Shown here: positions 46,389-55,745 of the stretch, piece by piece
How the letters are laid out: each line of letters opens with the position of its first letter
How positions within the stretch are numbered: the first letter of the stretch is position 1
Source: Deltaproteobacteria bacterium
Lineage (GTDB): Bacteria > Desulfobacterota > Desulfomonilia > UBA1062
Reading direction: 5' to 3'
DNA length: 64,000 nucleotides
Assembly: GCA_018433085.1 (NCBI GenBank)
Contig: JAHDRW010000006.1
Span: 62,001 to 126,000 of the forward strand
The notes under the pieces: model-generated
Databases searched by the model: none
Told to the model about the DNA's origin: nothing
Seen by the model: the letters and a program-made list of their open reading frames with translations, nothing else
Made by a program: the position numbers and the translations under genes

Positions 46389-47165
46389 TTAGACAATCTT
46401 CACTTCTTCATGAAGGATTCTCGCGAGCTCTTTCGCCTTCGCAGCCGCATCGTCACCCGCAATGACCTTCCCGGCCTGGCGCGCAGGCGGCAGGGTCATC
46501 TCTTTGACAACGGTCTTGGGACCTTCGCTCGCGCCGAGGTCTGCAGCCGTTTTCACGTCGACGGGCTTCTTCTTCGCCTTCATGATGCCGGGAAGAGAGG
46601 CATACCGGGGTTCGTTGAGACCCTTCTGGGCCGAAAACACGGCCGGAAGCGGAACCTCGACAACGGCCTGACCGCCCTCGATCTCCCTGGTCACGGTCGC
46701 CGTGCTCTTGTCTGCCGCCACCTCGAACTTGACCACCATGGTAATCGCGGGAATGCCGAGCATCTCGGCCAGCATCGCGGGAACCTGCGCGGCGTCGTCG
46801 TCGATGGCCTGCTTGCCCATGAAGATGGCGTCATACTGCAGCCCCTTGATTGCCGCCGCAAGCGCTGCCGCAGTGGCGTACGGATCCGCCTTGTCGTAGT
46901 AGGCTGCGTCGTTGACGTGCACTGCCGTGTCAGCGCCCATGGCAAGGCCGGTACGGATCGCCTCGATGCCCCTGTCCGGTCCGAGAGAAACGATGGCCAC
47001 GGACCCTGCCTTCATCTTCTCTTTCTGCCGCAGGGCTTCTTCAACGGCGAATTCATCGTACGGATTCATGACCCACTTGATTCCTTCCGTCACAATACCT
47101 GCACCCTGAACTTTGATCAGAGTCTCTGTATCAGGTACCTGCTTAATACAAACAACTGTATTCAC
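46389..47165 (-). CDS. etfB: Electron transfer flavoprotein, beta subunit
   Basis: 258 aa. KQVPDTETLIKV, WVMNPYDEFAVEEALRQKEK, VSLGPDRGIEAIRTGLAMGADTAVHV and MGKQAIDDDAAQVPAMLAEML are the EtfB core and AMP-binding loop. The start is GTG 47165 with AAGGAGG upstream. First gene of etfB-etfA-FeS. No bifurcation-specific second FAD site was judged, so confurcating or simple ETF cannot be decided. Confidence 0.97.
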   Translation of the reverse strand: MNTVVCIKQVPDTETLIKVQGAGIVTEGIKWVMNPYDEFAVEEALRQKEKMKAGSVAIVSLGPDRGIEAIRTGLAMGADTAVHVNDAAYYDKADPYATAAALAAAIKGLQYDAIFMGKQAIDDDAAQVPAMLAEMLGIPAITMVVKFEVAADKSTATVTREIEGGQAVVEVPLPAVFSAQKGLNEPRYASLPGIMKAKKKPVDVKTAADLGASEGPKTVVKEMTLPPARQAGKVIAGDDAAAKAKELARILHEEVKIV

Positions 47166-47267
47166 ATTATCCTCCTTCCTACATATTTATTAGCCTTGAG
47201 GCTTGTTGCCATATCATTACGCGGCCGCGACAAACCGCCGCAACCCGGCCCGGACAGGGGAATGGGG

Positions 47268-49244
47268 TCACCTGTCCTTGAATTCGGGACTGCGTTTCGT
47301 CAGGAAGGCATCGATCCCTTCCTTGGCATCCTGGGAGACGGCAATCCGTCCGAAAGTCTCCGCCTCGATGAGCAGCCCCTCTTCGAAGGACACCTCCAGA
47401 CCGCCCATGACCGCGTCCATGGCAGCGCCCACAGCCACCCTGCTCCTGGATGCGATGGTCCGTGCAAAGGCCCGTGCCTCCTCCATCAGTCTGTCGTGGG
47501 GCACCACCCGGTTGACCAGGCCCATCTCGAACGCATCGCGCGCGCTGTAGTGCGAGCCGCTCAGGATCATCTCAAGTCCCTTGGCCTTGCCAACGATCCG
47601 CGGAAGCCGCTGGGTGCCGGCAAACCCCGGGATGATCCCCAGGGTGATCTCGGGAAGACCGAGCCTGGCCTTGTCGGACGCGATCCTCATGTGGCAGGAC
47701 ATGGCAAGCTCCAGGCCTCCTCCGAGGCAGAACCCGTTGATCACCGCGATGATGGGCTTGTCCGCTTCCTCGATGGTGTCCATCATGCGGTAGCCCCGGT
47801 TGGAAAGTGCGATCCCTTCGTCTACGGCCTTGAAGCCCTTCAGCTCTTCTATGTCCGCCCCGGCAACGAATGCCCTGCCCCTGCCGGTGAGCAGAATGAC
47901 ACGGACTGCAGGGTCTGCAACCGCATGGAGGACGGCCCTGGTGATGTCTTCCTTTGTCTTGCGGCCCAGGGTGTTCATGGGCGGGTTGTCGATGGTCATC
48001 ACGGCAACGCCGTCTGAGTCCACCTCGTAGGTACAGTTTTCGAAGACACTCTCTCCCTTGAGGAGACCGCCCAGCAACGCGGGGGCAGTGAACCGCTCGG
48101 GACCGTACTCGCACGAGAGGGAGCACAGGAGGTCGTTCACCGCGTCCCAGCCCACGTCCTCGGCATAGTGCAGAGGACCCCAGGCGGCCTTGGTGGGGAA
48201 GTTGGTGCCGTAGACCATCCCGGTGTCGATGTCATGGGCCGTTGCCAGGCCGTCGGAGAGAATCCACAGGGCCTCCCGGATCTGCACGGCCAGGAGCCTG
48301 TCCGGCGAAAAGGCGAGGTCGCTCTGCGGGTTGTCTTTTCTCCAGTTGTTGAGAAACTGCTCCACTTCCTTGGACGGGACTTTCTCGCCCGATGAATAAT
48401 CGTAGAATCCCTTGCCGGCCTTCTGGCCGATCATCTTCTTGTCCACGAGATGTTTGAGCAGCTCCGGGATAGGGGCCCGGGCGGGGTATGCCTCCTCGAG
48501 TGTCCTGGATGCGTGCAGGCCCACGTCGAGCCCGACCAGGTCCCACAGGGCAAAGGGGCCCATGGGCATGCCGAAATCGACCATGGCGTCGTCGATATCT
48601 TCCATGGTGCCCTCATCCTCCATGAGGGCCAGCACCGCCTCGTTCATATACGGGATGAGTATCCGGTTCACCACAAACCCGGGGCCGTTCTTCACCTTGA
48701 TGGGTACCTTGCCGATGACCTGGGAGAACTCCATCATGATGCCCACGGTCTCCCTGGAGGTGTTCTCGTCGTGGATCACCTCCACGAGCTTCATCACGTG
48801 AGCGGGGTTGAAGAAATGCAACCCTGCAAACCGTGATTTGTCCTTGAGCTTGGCCGATATCTCGGTGAGCGAGAGCGTGGAGGTGTTCGAGGCAAAAATG
48901 GTGCGCCCGGGGCAGATCTTCTCCAGCTCGGCGAACACGCCCTGCTTGATCTTCATGATCTCCGGGACCGCCTCGATGACGAGATCCACGTCCTCCATGA
49001 ATTTCTTGTCGTAGTCGACCGATCCGGAGAGGAGGCCCTGCATCTCATCGGCCTTCTTCGGATCGAGCTTTCCCTTCTTCACCTGCTTGTCATAGATTTT
49101 CCGGGACTGCTCCAGGGCCTTGTCGATAAACTTCTGCTCGATATCCTTGACAAAACATTCGATACCGGCGCTCGAGAGGAGATGCGCTATGCTCCCCCCC
49201 ATTGCTCCACCACCGATAACGGCGGCCTTTTTTATCTGCATCAT
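47268..49244 (-). CDS. 3-hydroxyacyl-CoA dehydrogenase / enoyl-CoA hydratase fusion
   Basis: 658 aa. N-terminal HAD domain with Rossmann motif AAVIGGGAMGGSIAHLLSSAGI, catalytic His in GLHFFNPAHVMKLVEVI, then a second HAD C-terminal domain. C-terminal enoyl-CoA hydratase/crotonase domain (about 400-658) with FVAGADIEEL oxyanion loop and catalytic Glu pair in GGGLELAMSCH and LGLPEITLGIIPGFAGTQRLPR. The order is HAD then ECH, reverse of FadB. The ATG 49244 is set by AAGGAGG; a TTG at 49250 is less likely. It follows the TetR gene by about 30 bases. Confidence 0.94.
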   Translation of the reverse strand: MMQIKKAAVIGGGAMGGSIAHLLSSAGIECFVKDIEQKFIDKALEQSRKIYDKQVKKGKLDPKKADEMQGLLSGSVDYDKKFMEDVDLVIEAVPEIMKIKQGVFAELEKICPGRTIFASNTSTLSLTEISAKLKDKSRFAGLHFFNPAHVMKLVEVIHDENTSRETVGIMMEFSQVIGKVPIKVKNGPGFVVNRILIPYMNEAVLALMEDEGTMEDIDDAMVDFGMPMGPFALWDLVGLDVGLHASRTLEEAYPARAPIPELLKHLVDKKMIGQKAGKGFYDYSSGEKVPSKEVEQFLNNWRKDNPQSDLAFSPDRLLAVQIREALWILSDGLATAHDIDTGMVYGTNFPTKAAWGPLHYAEDVGWDAVNDLLCSLSCEYGPERFTAPALLGGLLKGESVFENCTYEVDSDGVAVMTIDNPPMNTLGRKTKEDITRAVLHAVADPAVRVILLTGRGRAFVAGADIEELKGFKAVDEGIALSNRGYRMMDTIEEADKPIIAVINGFCLGGGLELAMSCHMRIASDKARLGLPEITLGIIPGFAGTQRLPRIVGKAKGLEMILSGSHYSARDAFEMGLVNRVVPHDRLMEEARAFARTIASRSRVAVGAAMDAVMGGLEVSFEEGLLIEAETFGRIAVSQDAKEGIDAFLTKRSPEFKDR

Positions 49245-49276
49245 ACTCAACCTCCTTGGTTTCAGGCTTTCATTCG

Positions 49277-49861
49277 TTAATGCTTCACCAGCCCATTCAG
49301 AAAAGAGTTGCCGACCATGGTGGCAACCTCATGCACATCAAACCGCTTTCTTCTGGCGGTAACAAGGTATGTTGAGAGCTCATCGAGAGATCCGAAGATC
49401 ATTCTCGCACAGATGTCCGGTTTCATATCGGCCCTGAAAATTCCCTGCTCCTGACCCTGAGCCACGACATCCGCGATGATGTTCAGATAGGCGAGAAAAT
49501 GCTTGTTCTTGTATTCCCTCATGAACTTGTTCGACTGCCTCAGCTCCACCTGAATGACCTCTGCGAGGGCCCTGTCGGACTCCACCATGTTCAGGTGGTT
49601 GTCGCAGAACACGATGATCTTTTCCCGGGGATCTTCGTTATGTTCGATCTTTGATTTTACGGTTATGATAATCCTGTTGAGCTCTTCCTCAAACAGGGAG
49701 ATAAGTATGTCGTCCTTATTCTTGAAATATAAATAAATCGTGCCGTCAGCGACATGAGCCTCGCGTGCTATCTCTGATACCTTGGAGTTGTAGAATCCCT
49801 CCATGGCAAAGACATGCTTTGCAGCGTTCAGTATCATTCGATATTTCTCTTCGCCTCTCAT
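49277..49861 (-). CDS. TetR-family transcriptional regulator
   Basis: 194 aa. N-terminal helix-turn-helix (about residues 10-50): MILNAAKHVFAMEGFYNSKVSEIAREAHVADGTIYLYFKNKDDIL. The ligand-binding half is helical and resembles fatty-acyl-CoA-sensing FadR-type TetR proteins, including DRALAEVIQVELRQSNKFMREY. It lies just upstream of the HAD-ECH gene and near acs, consistent with a repressor of fatty-acid catabolism genes (inference). AGGGACCAG lies upstream of the ATG. Confidence 0.92.
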   Translation of the reverse strand: MRGEEKYRMILNAAKHVFAMEGFYNSKVSEIAREAHVADGTIYLYFKNKDDILISLFEEELNRIIITVKSKIEHNEDPREKIIVFCDNHLNMVESDRALAEVIQVELRQSNKFMREYKNKHFLAYLNIIADVVAQGQEQGIFRADMKPDICARMIFGSLDELSTYLVTARRKRFDVHEVATMVGNSFLNGLVKH

Positions 49862-49975
49862 CTGGTCCCTTCCTTAACTATTCAATAATAACCTTTCATC
49901 CGCTACCCATTCTCAATTCCACATCACAAGGGAGGCCCGGGCCCGCCCGGAGCCTCCCATTTTTGCAAATACTGC

Positions 49976-51940
49976 CTAGCCTATTTTCTTTCTGTTCGTT
50001 ACGAGTTCATCCACGACCGACGGGTCGGCCAGCGTCGAGGTGTCGCCGAAATCTGAGAAGTCGCTGGCAGCGACCTTCTTCAGAACGCGACGCATGATCT
50101 TGCCGGAACGGGTCTTGGGGAGGGCGTCGGCCCACTGGATGATATCGGGAGTCGCGATGGGGCCGATCTCCTTTCTCACGTGAGTGATGAGCGCCTTGCG
50201 GAGCTCCTCGGTCTTCTCCACGCCGGTGTTCAGGGTGACGTATGCGAAGATGCCCTGGCCCTTGATGTCGTGAGGGAAACCCACGACCGCTGCCTCGGCC
50301 ACGTTGGGGTGGGAAACGAGAGCGCTCTCCACCTCTGCGGTGCCCATGCGGTGGCCGGATACGTTGATGACGTCGTCGACTCTGCCGGTGATCTTGTAGT
50401 AGCCGAGATCGTCGCGCTCAGCGCCGTCACCGGTGAAGTAATTGCCCGGGAACTGTACGAAATAGGTCTCTTTGAACCTGGCCGGATCGCCCCATACGCC
50501 CCTCATAATTCCAGGCCACGGCCTCTTCATGCAGAGGTTGCCCCTTCCGACACCCTGGATCTCCTTGCCCTCGTCATCCACCAGGCATGGCTCGACGCCG
50601 AAGAACGGAACCGTGGCCTTTGCCGGTTTGATATCGATCGCGCCGGGAAGCGGGGTGATGAGGATGCCGCCCGTCTCGGTCTGCCACCAGGTGTCTACGA
50701 TGGTGCACTCGCCGCGGCCGATGAGATCATAGTACCATCTCCAGGCCTCGGGGTTCAGCGGTTCGCCCACGGAGCCCAGCACTCTGATGGATGAGATGTC
50801 GTGCTGCTTGACCCAGGAATCGCCCTCTTTCGCAACGGCTCGGATGGCGGTGGGTGCTGTGTAAAAGATGTCGATGCCGTACTTCTCGACAACGGCCCAG
50901 AAACGGCCATAGTCCGGATAGCTCGGCACCCCCTCGAACATGATGCTGGTGTTGCCGTTGGCAAGCGGCCCGTAGACGATATAGCTGTGGCCGGTGACCC
51001 ATCCGATGTCGGCGGTGCACCAGTACATGTCTTCGGGATGGCAGTCGAACACGAGCTGCTGGGTTATGGCTGCATAGAGCAGGTAGCCGCCGGTGGTGTG
51101 CATCACGCCCTTGGGCTTTCCGGTGGAGCCGGAGGTGTAGAGGATGAACAGCGGGTCTTCGGCATCCATCTGCTCGGGCTCGCAGTACACCGGCGCCTTG
51201 GCCATGAGCTCTTCGTACCAGACGTCCCTGCCCTCTTTCCAGTTCACCTTGGTGCCGGTTCTCTTGACCACGATCTGCTTTTCGATGCTGGGCGTCTCCT
51301 CGAGGGCCTTGTCCGCATTGTCCTTCTGCGGAACGGCCTTGGCGCCGCGGTAGGTGCCGTCGCAGGTGATGAGAGCCTTTGCGCCGCAGTCGTTCACCCT
51401 GTCTCTGAGCGCCTCCGCCGAGAAGCCGCCGAACACGATGGAGTGAATCGCGCCGACCCTGGTGCAGGCCAGCATGGTGATGGCCAGCTCGGGGATCATG
51501 GGCAGGTAGATGGAAACGCGATCGCCCTTTTTCACACCTAGGCTCTTGAGCACGTTGGCGGCCTTGTTGACCTCACGATAGAGGTCCTGATAGCTGAACG
51601 TCTTGCTCTCGGATGGATCGTTGCCTTCCCAGACGATGGCAGCCTTGGTTTTCTTGCCGCTCTTGACGTGGCGGTCGAGACAATTGTAGCTCACGTTGAG
51701 CTTGCCGCCTTCAAAGAACTTGACATAGATGTTGTCCTTGAAGGAGTAGTCCATCACCTTGTCCCACTTCTTGAACCAGTCAAGCCTCTCGGCCTGCTTG
51801 GCCCAGAAAGCCTCGGGGTTCTCGATGGACTCCTTGTACATCTTCTCGTACTCGGCCTTGCTCTTGATAAAAGATTTCTCCCTTACCTTTGGAGGAACAG
51901 GAAACAACTGTTCTCCAAAATCCTTGGTATCCTCAGCCAT
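49976..51940 (-). CDS. acs: Acetyl-CoA synthetase (AMP-forming)
   Basis: 654 aa adenylating enzyme. Motifs: [61 protein letters not shown] and the acetylation-site ending [22 protein letters not shown] sits 8 bases before the ATG. Converts acetate to acetyl-CoA (assimilation) or, reversed in some anaerobes, makes ATP. A strong promoter and a perfect palindrome lie upstream. Confidence 0.97.
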   Translation of the reverse strand: MAEDTKDFGEQLFPVPPKVREKSFIKSKAEYEKMYKESIENPEAFWAKQAERLDWFKKWDKVMDYSFKDNIYVKFFEGGKLNVSYNCLDRHVKSGKKTKAAIVWEGNDPSESKTFSYQDLYREVNKAANVLKSLGVKKGDRVSIYLPMIPELAITMLACTRVGAIHSIVFGGFSAEALRDRVNDCGAKALITCDGTYRGAKAVPQKDNADKALEETPSIEKQIVVKRTGTKVNWKEGRDVWYEELMAKAPVYCEPEQMDAEDPLFILYTSGSTGKPKGVMHTTGGYLLYAAITQQLVFDCHPEDMYWCTADIGWVTGHSYIVYGPLANGNTSIMFEGVPSYPDYGRFWAVVEKYGIDIFYTAPTAIRAVAKEGDSWVKQHDISSIRVLGSVGEPLNPEAWRWYYDLIGRGECTIVDTWWQTETGGILITPLPGAIDIKPAKATVPFFGVEPCLVDDEGKEIQGVGRGNLCMKRPWPGIMRGVWGDPARFKETYFVQFPGNYFTGDGAERDDLGYYKITGRVDDVINVSGHRMGTAEVESALVSHPNVAEAAVVGFPHDIKGQGIFAYVTLNTGVEKTEELRKALITHVRKEIGPIATPDIIQWADALPKTRSGKIMRRVLKKVAASDFSDFGDTSTLADPSVVDELVTNRKKIG

Positions 51941-51981
51941 GTAACGCCTCCTTAAGAGTAAAATTTGCTTTGCATCTGCAC

Positions 51982-52010
51982 TATATAACCAAAGAGGTCG
52001 GCAAGGTCAA
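51982..52010 (-). promoter_or_regulatory. Sigma70 promoter of acs
   Basis: On the minus strand TTGACC (52010-52005) and TATATA (51987-51982) are 17 bases apart, close to the consensus. The start would be near 51975, giving a leader of about 35 bases that contains AAGGAGG. Confidence 0.65.
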
Positions 52011-52017
52011 GGAAAAA

Positions 52018-52031
52018 TGAATGATCATTCA
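52018..52031. promoter_or_regulatory. Perfect 14-bp palindrome TGAATGATCATTCA, candidate TetR operator
   Basis: Fully symmetric over 14 bases and placed 7 bases upstream of the acs -35, in the divergent region with the secreted-protein gene. The TGAATGA half-site recalls operators of TetR-type FadR repressors in Bacillus (from memory). The TetR gene is about 2.2 kb away. Confidence 0.5.
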
Positions 52032-52062
52032 GAATCGCCCGGCTTGGTCTCGCACGTTTCGC

Positions 52063-52090
52063 TTGTCCCCGGGTAAAACTGTGATATAAT
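52063..52090 (+). promoter_or_regulatory. Sigma70-like promoter of the secreted-protein gene
   Basis: TTGTCC at 52063-52068 and a perfect TATAAT at 52085-52090 are 16 bases apart. The gene starts at 52126 with GGGGAG upstream. Confidence 0.6.
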
Positions 52091-52125
52091 CTAATCTATC
52101 TGAAATTATCAGTCGGGGAGTCAGC

Positions 52126-53379
52126 ATGAAGAGATCCTTTATATGCTTGTTTTTCCTTTTATTTTTTATCTATTCCAGCCCGTCTCATGCCATCGAGGTG
52201 GTGGTCGAAATGACGGGTGCCGAGGATTTCGTGCAGCTCAAAGACGGCATCCAGAAGACCATCGCGGCCCGATGTCTCGCCGCGAATGCGCTCCCCGGAG
52301 ATGGGGCGACCCTCTCGGTTTCCCTCATGCAGCTCGGCGAAACCATATCCTTTGACGCGGTGCTCGGTTCGCAGCCTCCCCGGGCGTTTCACCGCGACCT
52401 CGGCTCAAGGGGTGAGATATCCGGGATAATCGACCAGATGATCGAGAAAATGGTCATCGATCCGGACCGGGCGGCCGCTGTCCCCTCCCCGGCCCGGGTA
52501 CCGGAGGAAAAACCCCTGGTGGAGGTCGCAGCCCCGCCGACGATCGAATCCGGGATAGAGCTTCCCTTCGTTGCAACATCCCTGGCCATGCTTGGCCGCA
52601 CCGTCTTTGTCAGCGACAGCAAAACCCTCTACCGAATGGAGGGAGAACGTGCCGTGCCCTGCTGGAGCACGCCCGGCAGCGCCAGAATTTACCGGATCTA
52701 CCCATACCAGGACTCCCTGCTCATCGTTACCAACCGCCGGGAATCGTTCCACACCTATCAGATCAGGGATTTCAAAATCGTGCAAAGCTGGGAGCGCTGT
52801 GTGATTCCCCTGGGAGATACCCTTGTCGTGTCCCGCCTCATGACGAACCTCATGTTTTCGGACGGGGTCAACTACTGGGAAGATCCCGTGACCGGCGCGG
52901 GCGAGGCCTATGAGTTCCCTCAGGGGTTCGACTTCGTCTCCGCGCGGGCCGCAGACGTGGTCCCCTCGCAGAGTGGGCTTGAGACGATCGCGTTCGACAA
53001 GCTCGGACGCGTCACCCTCCTCAACGGGAAGAATCCGCTGTGGGCCTCCGAGACCAAGCTGGCTACACTGCCGCTGTACTTCGAGAGCAAGGTGGACGAG
53101 CCGGATGCCCGGTACTATCTGATGCCGAGGATTCTCCCCTATGAAAGCGGTGTCATCACTATCGCCAACGAACAGGGGCCATGGAAATTCCTGAGAAATG
53201 TAAAGTACTATGAATCTTCGCGTATTCTGATGCTTGATCCCGGAAGTTCAGGAGACGGCGAGAGGGACCTGGTGACCATCAGGAACCACTACTGCGCGGA
53301 CATCGCCCTGGACGAGGGCGACCTCATCGTGCTGGTCGTGAAAAAATCCACAAGCCTGATGCAACGTATCGACCTGTAA
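52126..53379 (+). CDS. Secreted protein of unknown function, 417 aa
   Basis: Signal peptide MKRSFICLFFLLFFIYSSPSHA (cleavage after about residue 22; likely periplasmic or outer-membrane facing). Residues 23-130 form one domain (VVVEMTGAEDFVQLKDGIQKTIAARC), then a Pro-rich linker at about 125-145, and a C-terminal region of about 270 residues with beta-strand-like repeats that could be a propeller. No family recognised. It is divergent from acs and has its own TATAAT promoter. Confidence 0.78.
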   Translation: MKRSFICLFFLLFFIYSSPSHAIEVVVEMTGAEDFVQLKDGIQKTIAARCLAANALPGDGATLSVSLMQLGETISFDAVLGSQPPRAFHRDLGSRGEISGIIDQMIEKMVIDPDRAAAVPSPARVPEEKPLVEVAAPPTIESGIELPFVATSLAMLGRTVFVSDSKTLYRMEGERAVPCWSTPGSARIYRIYPYQDSLLIVTNRRESFHTYQIRDFKIVQSWERCVIPLGDTLVVSRLMTNLMFSDGVNYWEDPVTGAGEAYEFPQGFDFVSARAADVVPSQSGLETIAFDKLGRVTLLNGKNPLWASETKLATLPLYFESKVDEPDARYYLMPRILPYESGVITIANEQGPWKFLRNVKYYESSRILMLDPGSSGDGERDLVTIRNHYCADIALDEGDLIVLVVKKSTSLMQRIDL

Positions 53380-53382
53380 ACC

Positions 53383-53574
53383 CTACAGGGGGAAGAGGCC
53401 CTTTTTCTTTTTTTCGGGTTTGGACTCTTTGTCGAGCTCTTCTTCGAGCTCCTTGTTCTTTACGCTCAGGTCTCTGCTGAAGTCGGGGCAGTGAATGCCT
53501 GCACCCTTCTTGAACTTTTTCTTGCAGTCTTTTCTCCAGGCACATATTGGGCATAAGCTTCTGTCCATAGTCAT
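53383..53574 (-). CDS. Small Cys-containing protein of unknown function, 63 aa
   Basis: Begins MTMDRSLCPICAWRKDCKKKFKKGAGIHCPDFSRDL, four Cys in a CxxC...C...C arrangement suggesting a metal site, then a very charged Lys/Glu helix. It converges with the secreted-protein gene (3 bases between ends). A second ATG at 53568 is possible. The Cys pattern supports a real gene; ribosome site is weak. Confidence 0.6.
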   Translation of the reverse strand: MTMDRSLCPICAWRKDCKKKFKKGAGIHCPDFSRDLSVKNKELEEELDKESKPEKKKKGLFPL

Positions 53575-53789
53575 AAATCTTTAATAAATTGCCCCCTTGA
53601 TGAAGTCAAGGAGAAACGGAAAAATGCCGGGAATCTTAACGAATTATCCATGATGTCGTATCACCGTGAAAGGTTCTTCAAAGGTTCTGCGGCCCGCGGC
53701 CTCAGAAGTGGCATTTCCCTTCCGCCTTTCCCGCGCCGGCTCCCGTGGCTGATCAGCCCTGACCGATCAGCGGGTCCGGCCGGTCTTTT

Positions 53790-55043
53790 CTAGGGGAGAT
53801 ATTCCGCCAGGACCGTGAGGCACCGTTCGGTTACGCCTTTGTGCTGCTCCAGCAGTCGACGGGCCTCCTGCGCCATATCACGATACCCCTGTGGACGCGT
53901 GAGTGTCTCGATAACGGCATCGGCGAGCCCCTCTGCGCTGCCGACCGGCACCGTACACCCCGCGACTACCTCAAGCGCCCAGCTGAAGTTGTCCATGTGG
54001 GGGCCGTGAATCGTGGGCACCCCCCAGGCAAGGGGCTCCAGGATGTTCTGTCCCCCCAGATCCGCCAGGGACCCTCCAACGAACGCCGAATCCGAGGCCC
54101 CGTAAAGATCGAAAAGCTCACCCATGGTGTTGACGATCACCAGGTCCACCTCGCTTTTCATCTCACTCTTCATCTCACTCTTCAGGCACCACCGGTATGC
54201 TCCCCGGTCGGCGAGATCCTTTATGAAGGGGATCTGCTCGGGATGCCTTGGAACGAGAATGGAGAAGAGGCCGGGAACACTCGATGCAACCTTTGCGAGA
54301 GCGGAGAAGACCATGCCTTCCTCGCCTTCCCTGATGCTCCCCGCGATGAAAACCGGCCGCTGTCCGGCCCCGAGAACTGCCCTTACCTCCTGCCGCCGGG
54401 CCGGATCGACGTCCTGAATACCGTCGAGCTTCAGATTGCCCACCGCGTGGACATCTCCGGCCCCCAGGCGGGTAAACCTGTCGCCGTCATTCTCGGATAT
54501 AGCCAGGATATGAACGTCATGGAGGATCTCCTCGGCAAGGGGCGAAAACATGGAATAGCGCCGGAACGAGCGCTCTGTCATGCGCGCGTTGACGATGACC
54601 GCGGGTATTCCCATGTCCCTCGATTCGAGGATCATGTTGGGCCAGATCTCGGTCTCCACGATAATGAGCAACCTGGGCGACAGTGCCGAGAGGTAGCGTC
54701 TCATGATCCACGCCGAATCGAAGGGAAAGGGGAACACCAGGTCGAGCTCGGGAATGGACGATGCGACCTGCCTGCCGGTGGCGGTCATGGCGCTCAGGCA
54801 GATGAGCACGTGCGGCTTTTCCCTCCTGAGGGTCTTCACCAGCCCGGTCACCGCCCTGACCTCCCCCACGGATGCCGCGTGAATCCAGATGAGCGGCAGG
54901 TGGGCGGGAATGTCGGGGAGCACGAGGCCGAGCCGACTGAGGATCGTGCCCCTGAAATTCGGATAGCGTGAGAGAACCACTCCGGCCGGCCACACGAGGA
55001 AGGCCGTGAGCACCCGATAAACCGCTGTCAGAATGAGTCCCAC
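53790..55043 (-). CDS. waaA: 3-deoxy-D-manno-octulosonic acid transferase
   Basis: 417 aa GT30 enzyme that attaches Kdo to lipid A. IWIHAASVGEVRAVTGLVK with the catalytic Glu near residue 61, VVGSLADLGGQN-type ending region (GGSLADLGGQNILEPLAWGVPTIHGPHMDNF) typical. An N-terminal hydrophobic anchor (residues 3-22) is present. In-frame 12-base tandem repeats at about 54150-54180 encode SEMKSEMK just before VDLVIVNTMGEL. Overlaps kdsB by 16 bases. Also named kdtA. Confidence 0.95.
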   Translation of the reverse strand: MGLILTAVYRVLTAFLVWPAGVVLSRYPNFRGTILSRLGLVLPDIPAHLPLIWIHAASVGEVRAVTGLVKTLRREKPHVLICLSAMTATGRQVASSIPELDLVFPFPFDSAWIMRRYLSALSPRLLIIVETEIWPNMILESRDMGIPAVIVNARMTERSFRRYSMFSPLAEEILHDVHILAISENDGDRFTRLGAGDVHAVGNLKLDGIQDVDPARRQEVRAVLGAGQRPVFIAGSIREGEEGMVFSALAKVASSVPGLFSILVPRHPEQIPFIKDLADRGAYRWCLKSEMKSEMKSEVDLVIVNTMGELFDLYGASDSAFVGGSLADLGGQNILEPLAWGVPTIHGPHMDNFSWALEVVAGCTVPVGSAEGLADAVIETLTRPQGYRDMAQEARRLLEQHKGVTERCLTVLAEYLP

Positions 55044-55744
55044 GTTCTCAAAATCCTTTCTTTGTCTTCAGGGGTATTGATCTCCAGAAATTCGCCCGAA
55101 GCGAAGATCACCTTGATGGGTATGCCGTTTTCCACTGCCCGGAGCTGTTCGAGGGACTCCGCGATCTCAAGCGGCGTCGGGGCGAGCGAGGTAAATCGTT
55201 CAAGCGTTTCCCTGCCGAACCCGTATATGCCGATATGCTTCCAGGGATCGATACCGGTCCCCGGTCTCTCATAGGGTATGGCCGCCCGGGAAAAATAGAG
55301 GGCATATCCTCTCAGGTCGCAGACGACCTTGACGCAGTTGGGATCACGGTACTCGTCGGGTTGTGCCCTCGCGGCCACCGTCACCATGGGGCACCCCTGC
55401 CTGAGCTCCCGGGAAACCTCCGAGAGTGCGACCGCATCGAGCACCACCTGATCTCCCTGGACATTGATCACGGCATCAGCGGACAGGCCCCTTACGGCCT
55501 GGGCCACCCTGTCGGTGCCGGATCTGCAGTCGGGGCTCGTCATGACCACTTCAGCGGTGAAGGACCGCACCTCTGCGAAGATGCGCCCATCGTCGGTGGC
55601 GACGAGCGCCTCGTCGATATCCGGGCACGCGCTGACCTGCTCGAATATCCGTCTGATCATGGTCTTGCCCTTCACGTCGGTCAGGGGCTTACCTGGGAAT
55701 CGGGACGATTCATACCGGGCGGGAATGACGGCGACCACCTTCAT
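55028..55744 (-). CDS. kdsB: CMP-Kdo synthetase (3-deoxy-manno-octulosonate cytidylyltransferase)
   Basis: 238 aa. VVAVIPARYESSRFPGKPL is the nucleotide-binding motif; ALVATDDGRI, CRSGTDRVAQAV and VINVQGDQVVL are diagnostic. ATG 55744 is chosen since family N-termini start MKVVAVIPARY; upstream in-frame codons lie in the macrodomain gene. Activates Kdo for WaaA, which follows in the same operon. Confidence 0.96.
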   Translation of the reverse strand: MKVVAVIPARYESSRFPGKPLTDVKGKTMIRRIFEQVSACPDIDEALVATDDGRIFAEVRSFTAEVVMTSPDCRSGTDRVAQAVRGLSADAVINVQGDQVVLDAVALSEVSRELRQGCPMVTVAARAQPDEYRDPNCVKVVCDLRGYALYFSRAAIPYERPGTGIDPWKHIGIYGFGRETLERFTSLAPTPLEIAESLEQLRAVENGIPIKVIFASGEFLEINTPEDKERILRTWDSF

Positions 55745-55745
55745 C

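Noticed and set aside
45333-48017. Plus-strand open frame of almost 900 codons
   Set aside because: Antisense shadow of etfA, etfB and part of the HAD-ECH gene, all clearly coding on the minus strand.
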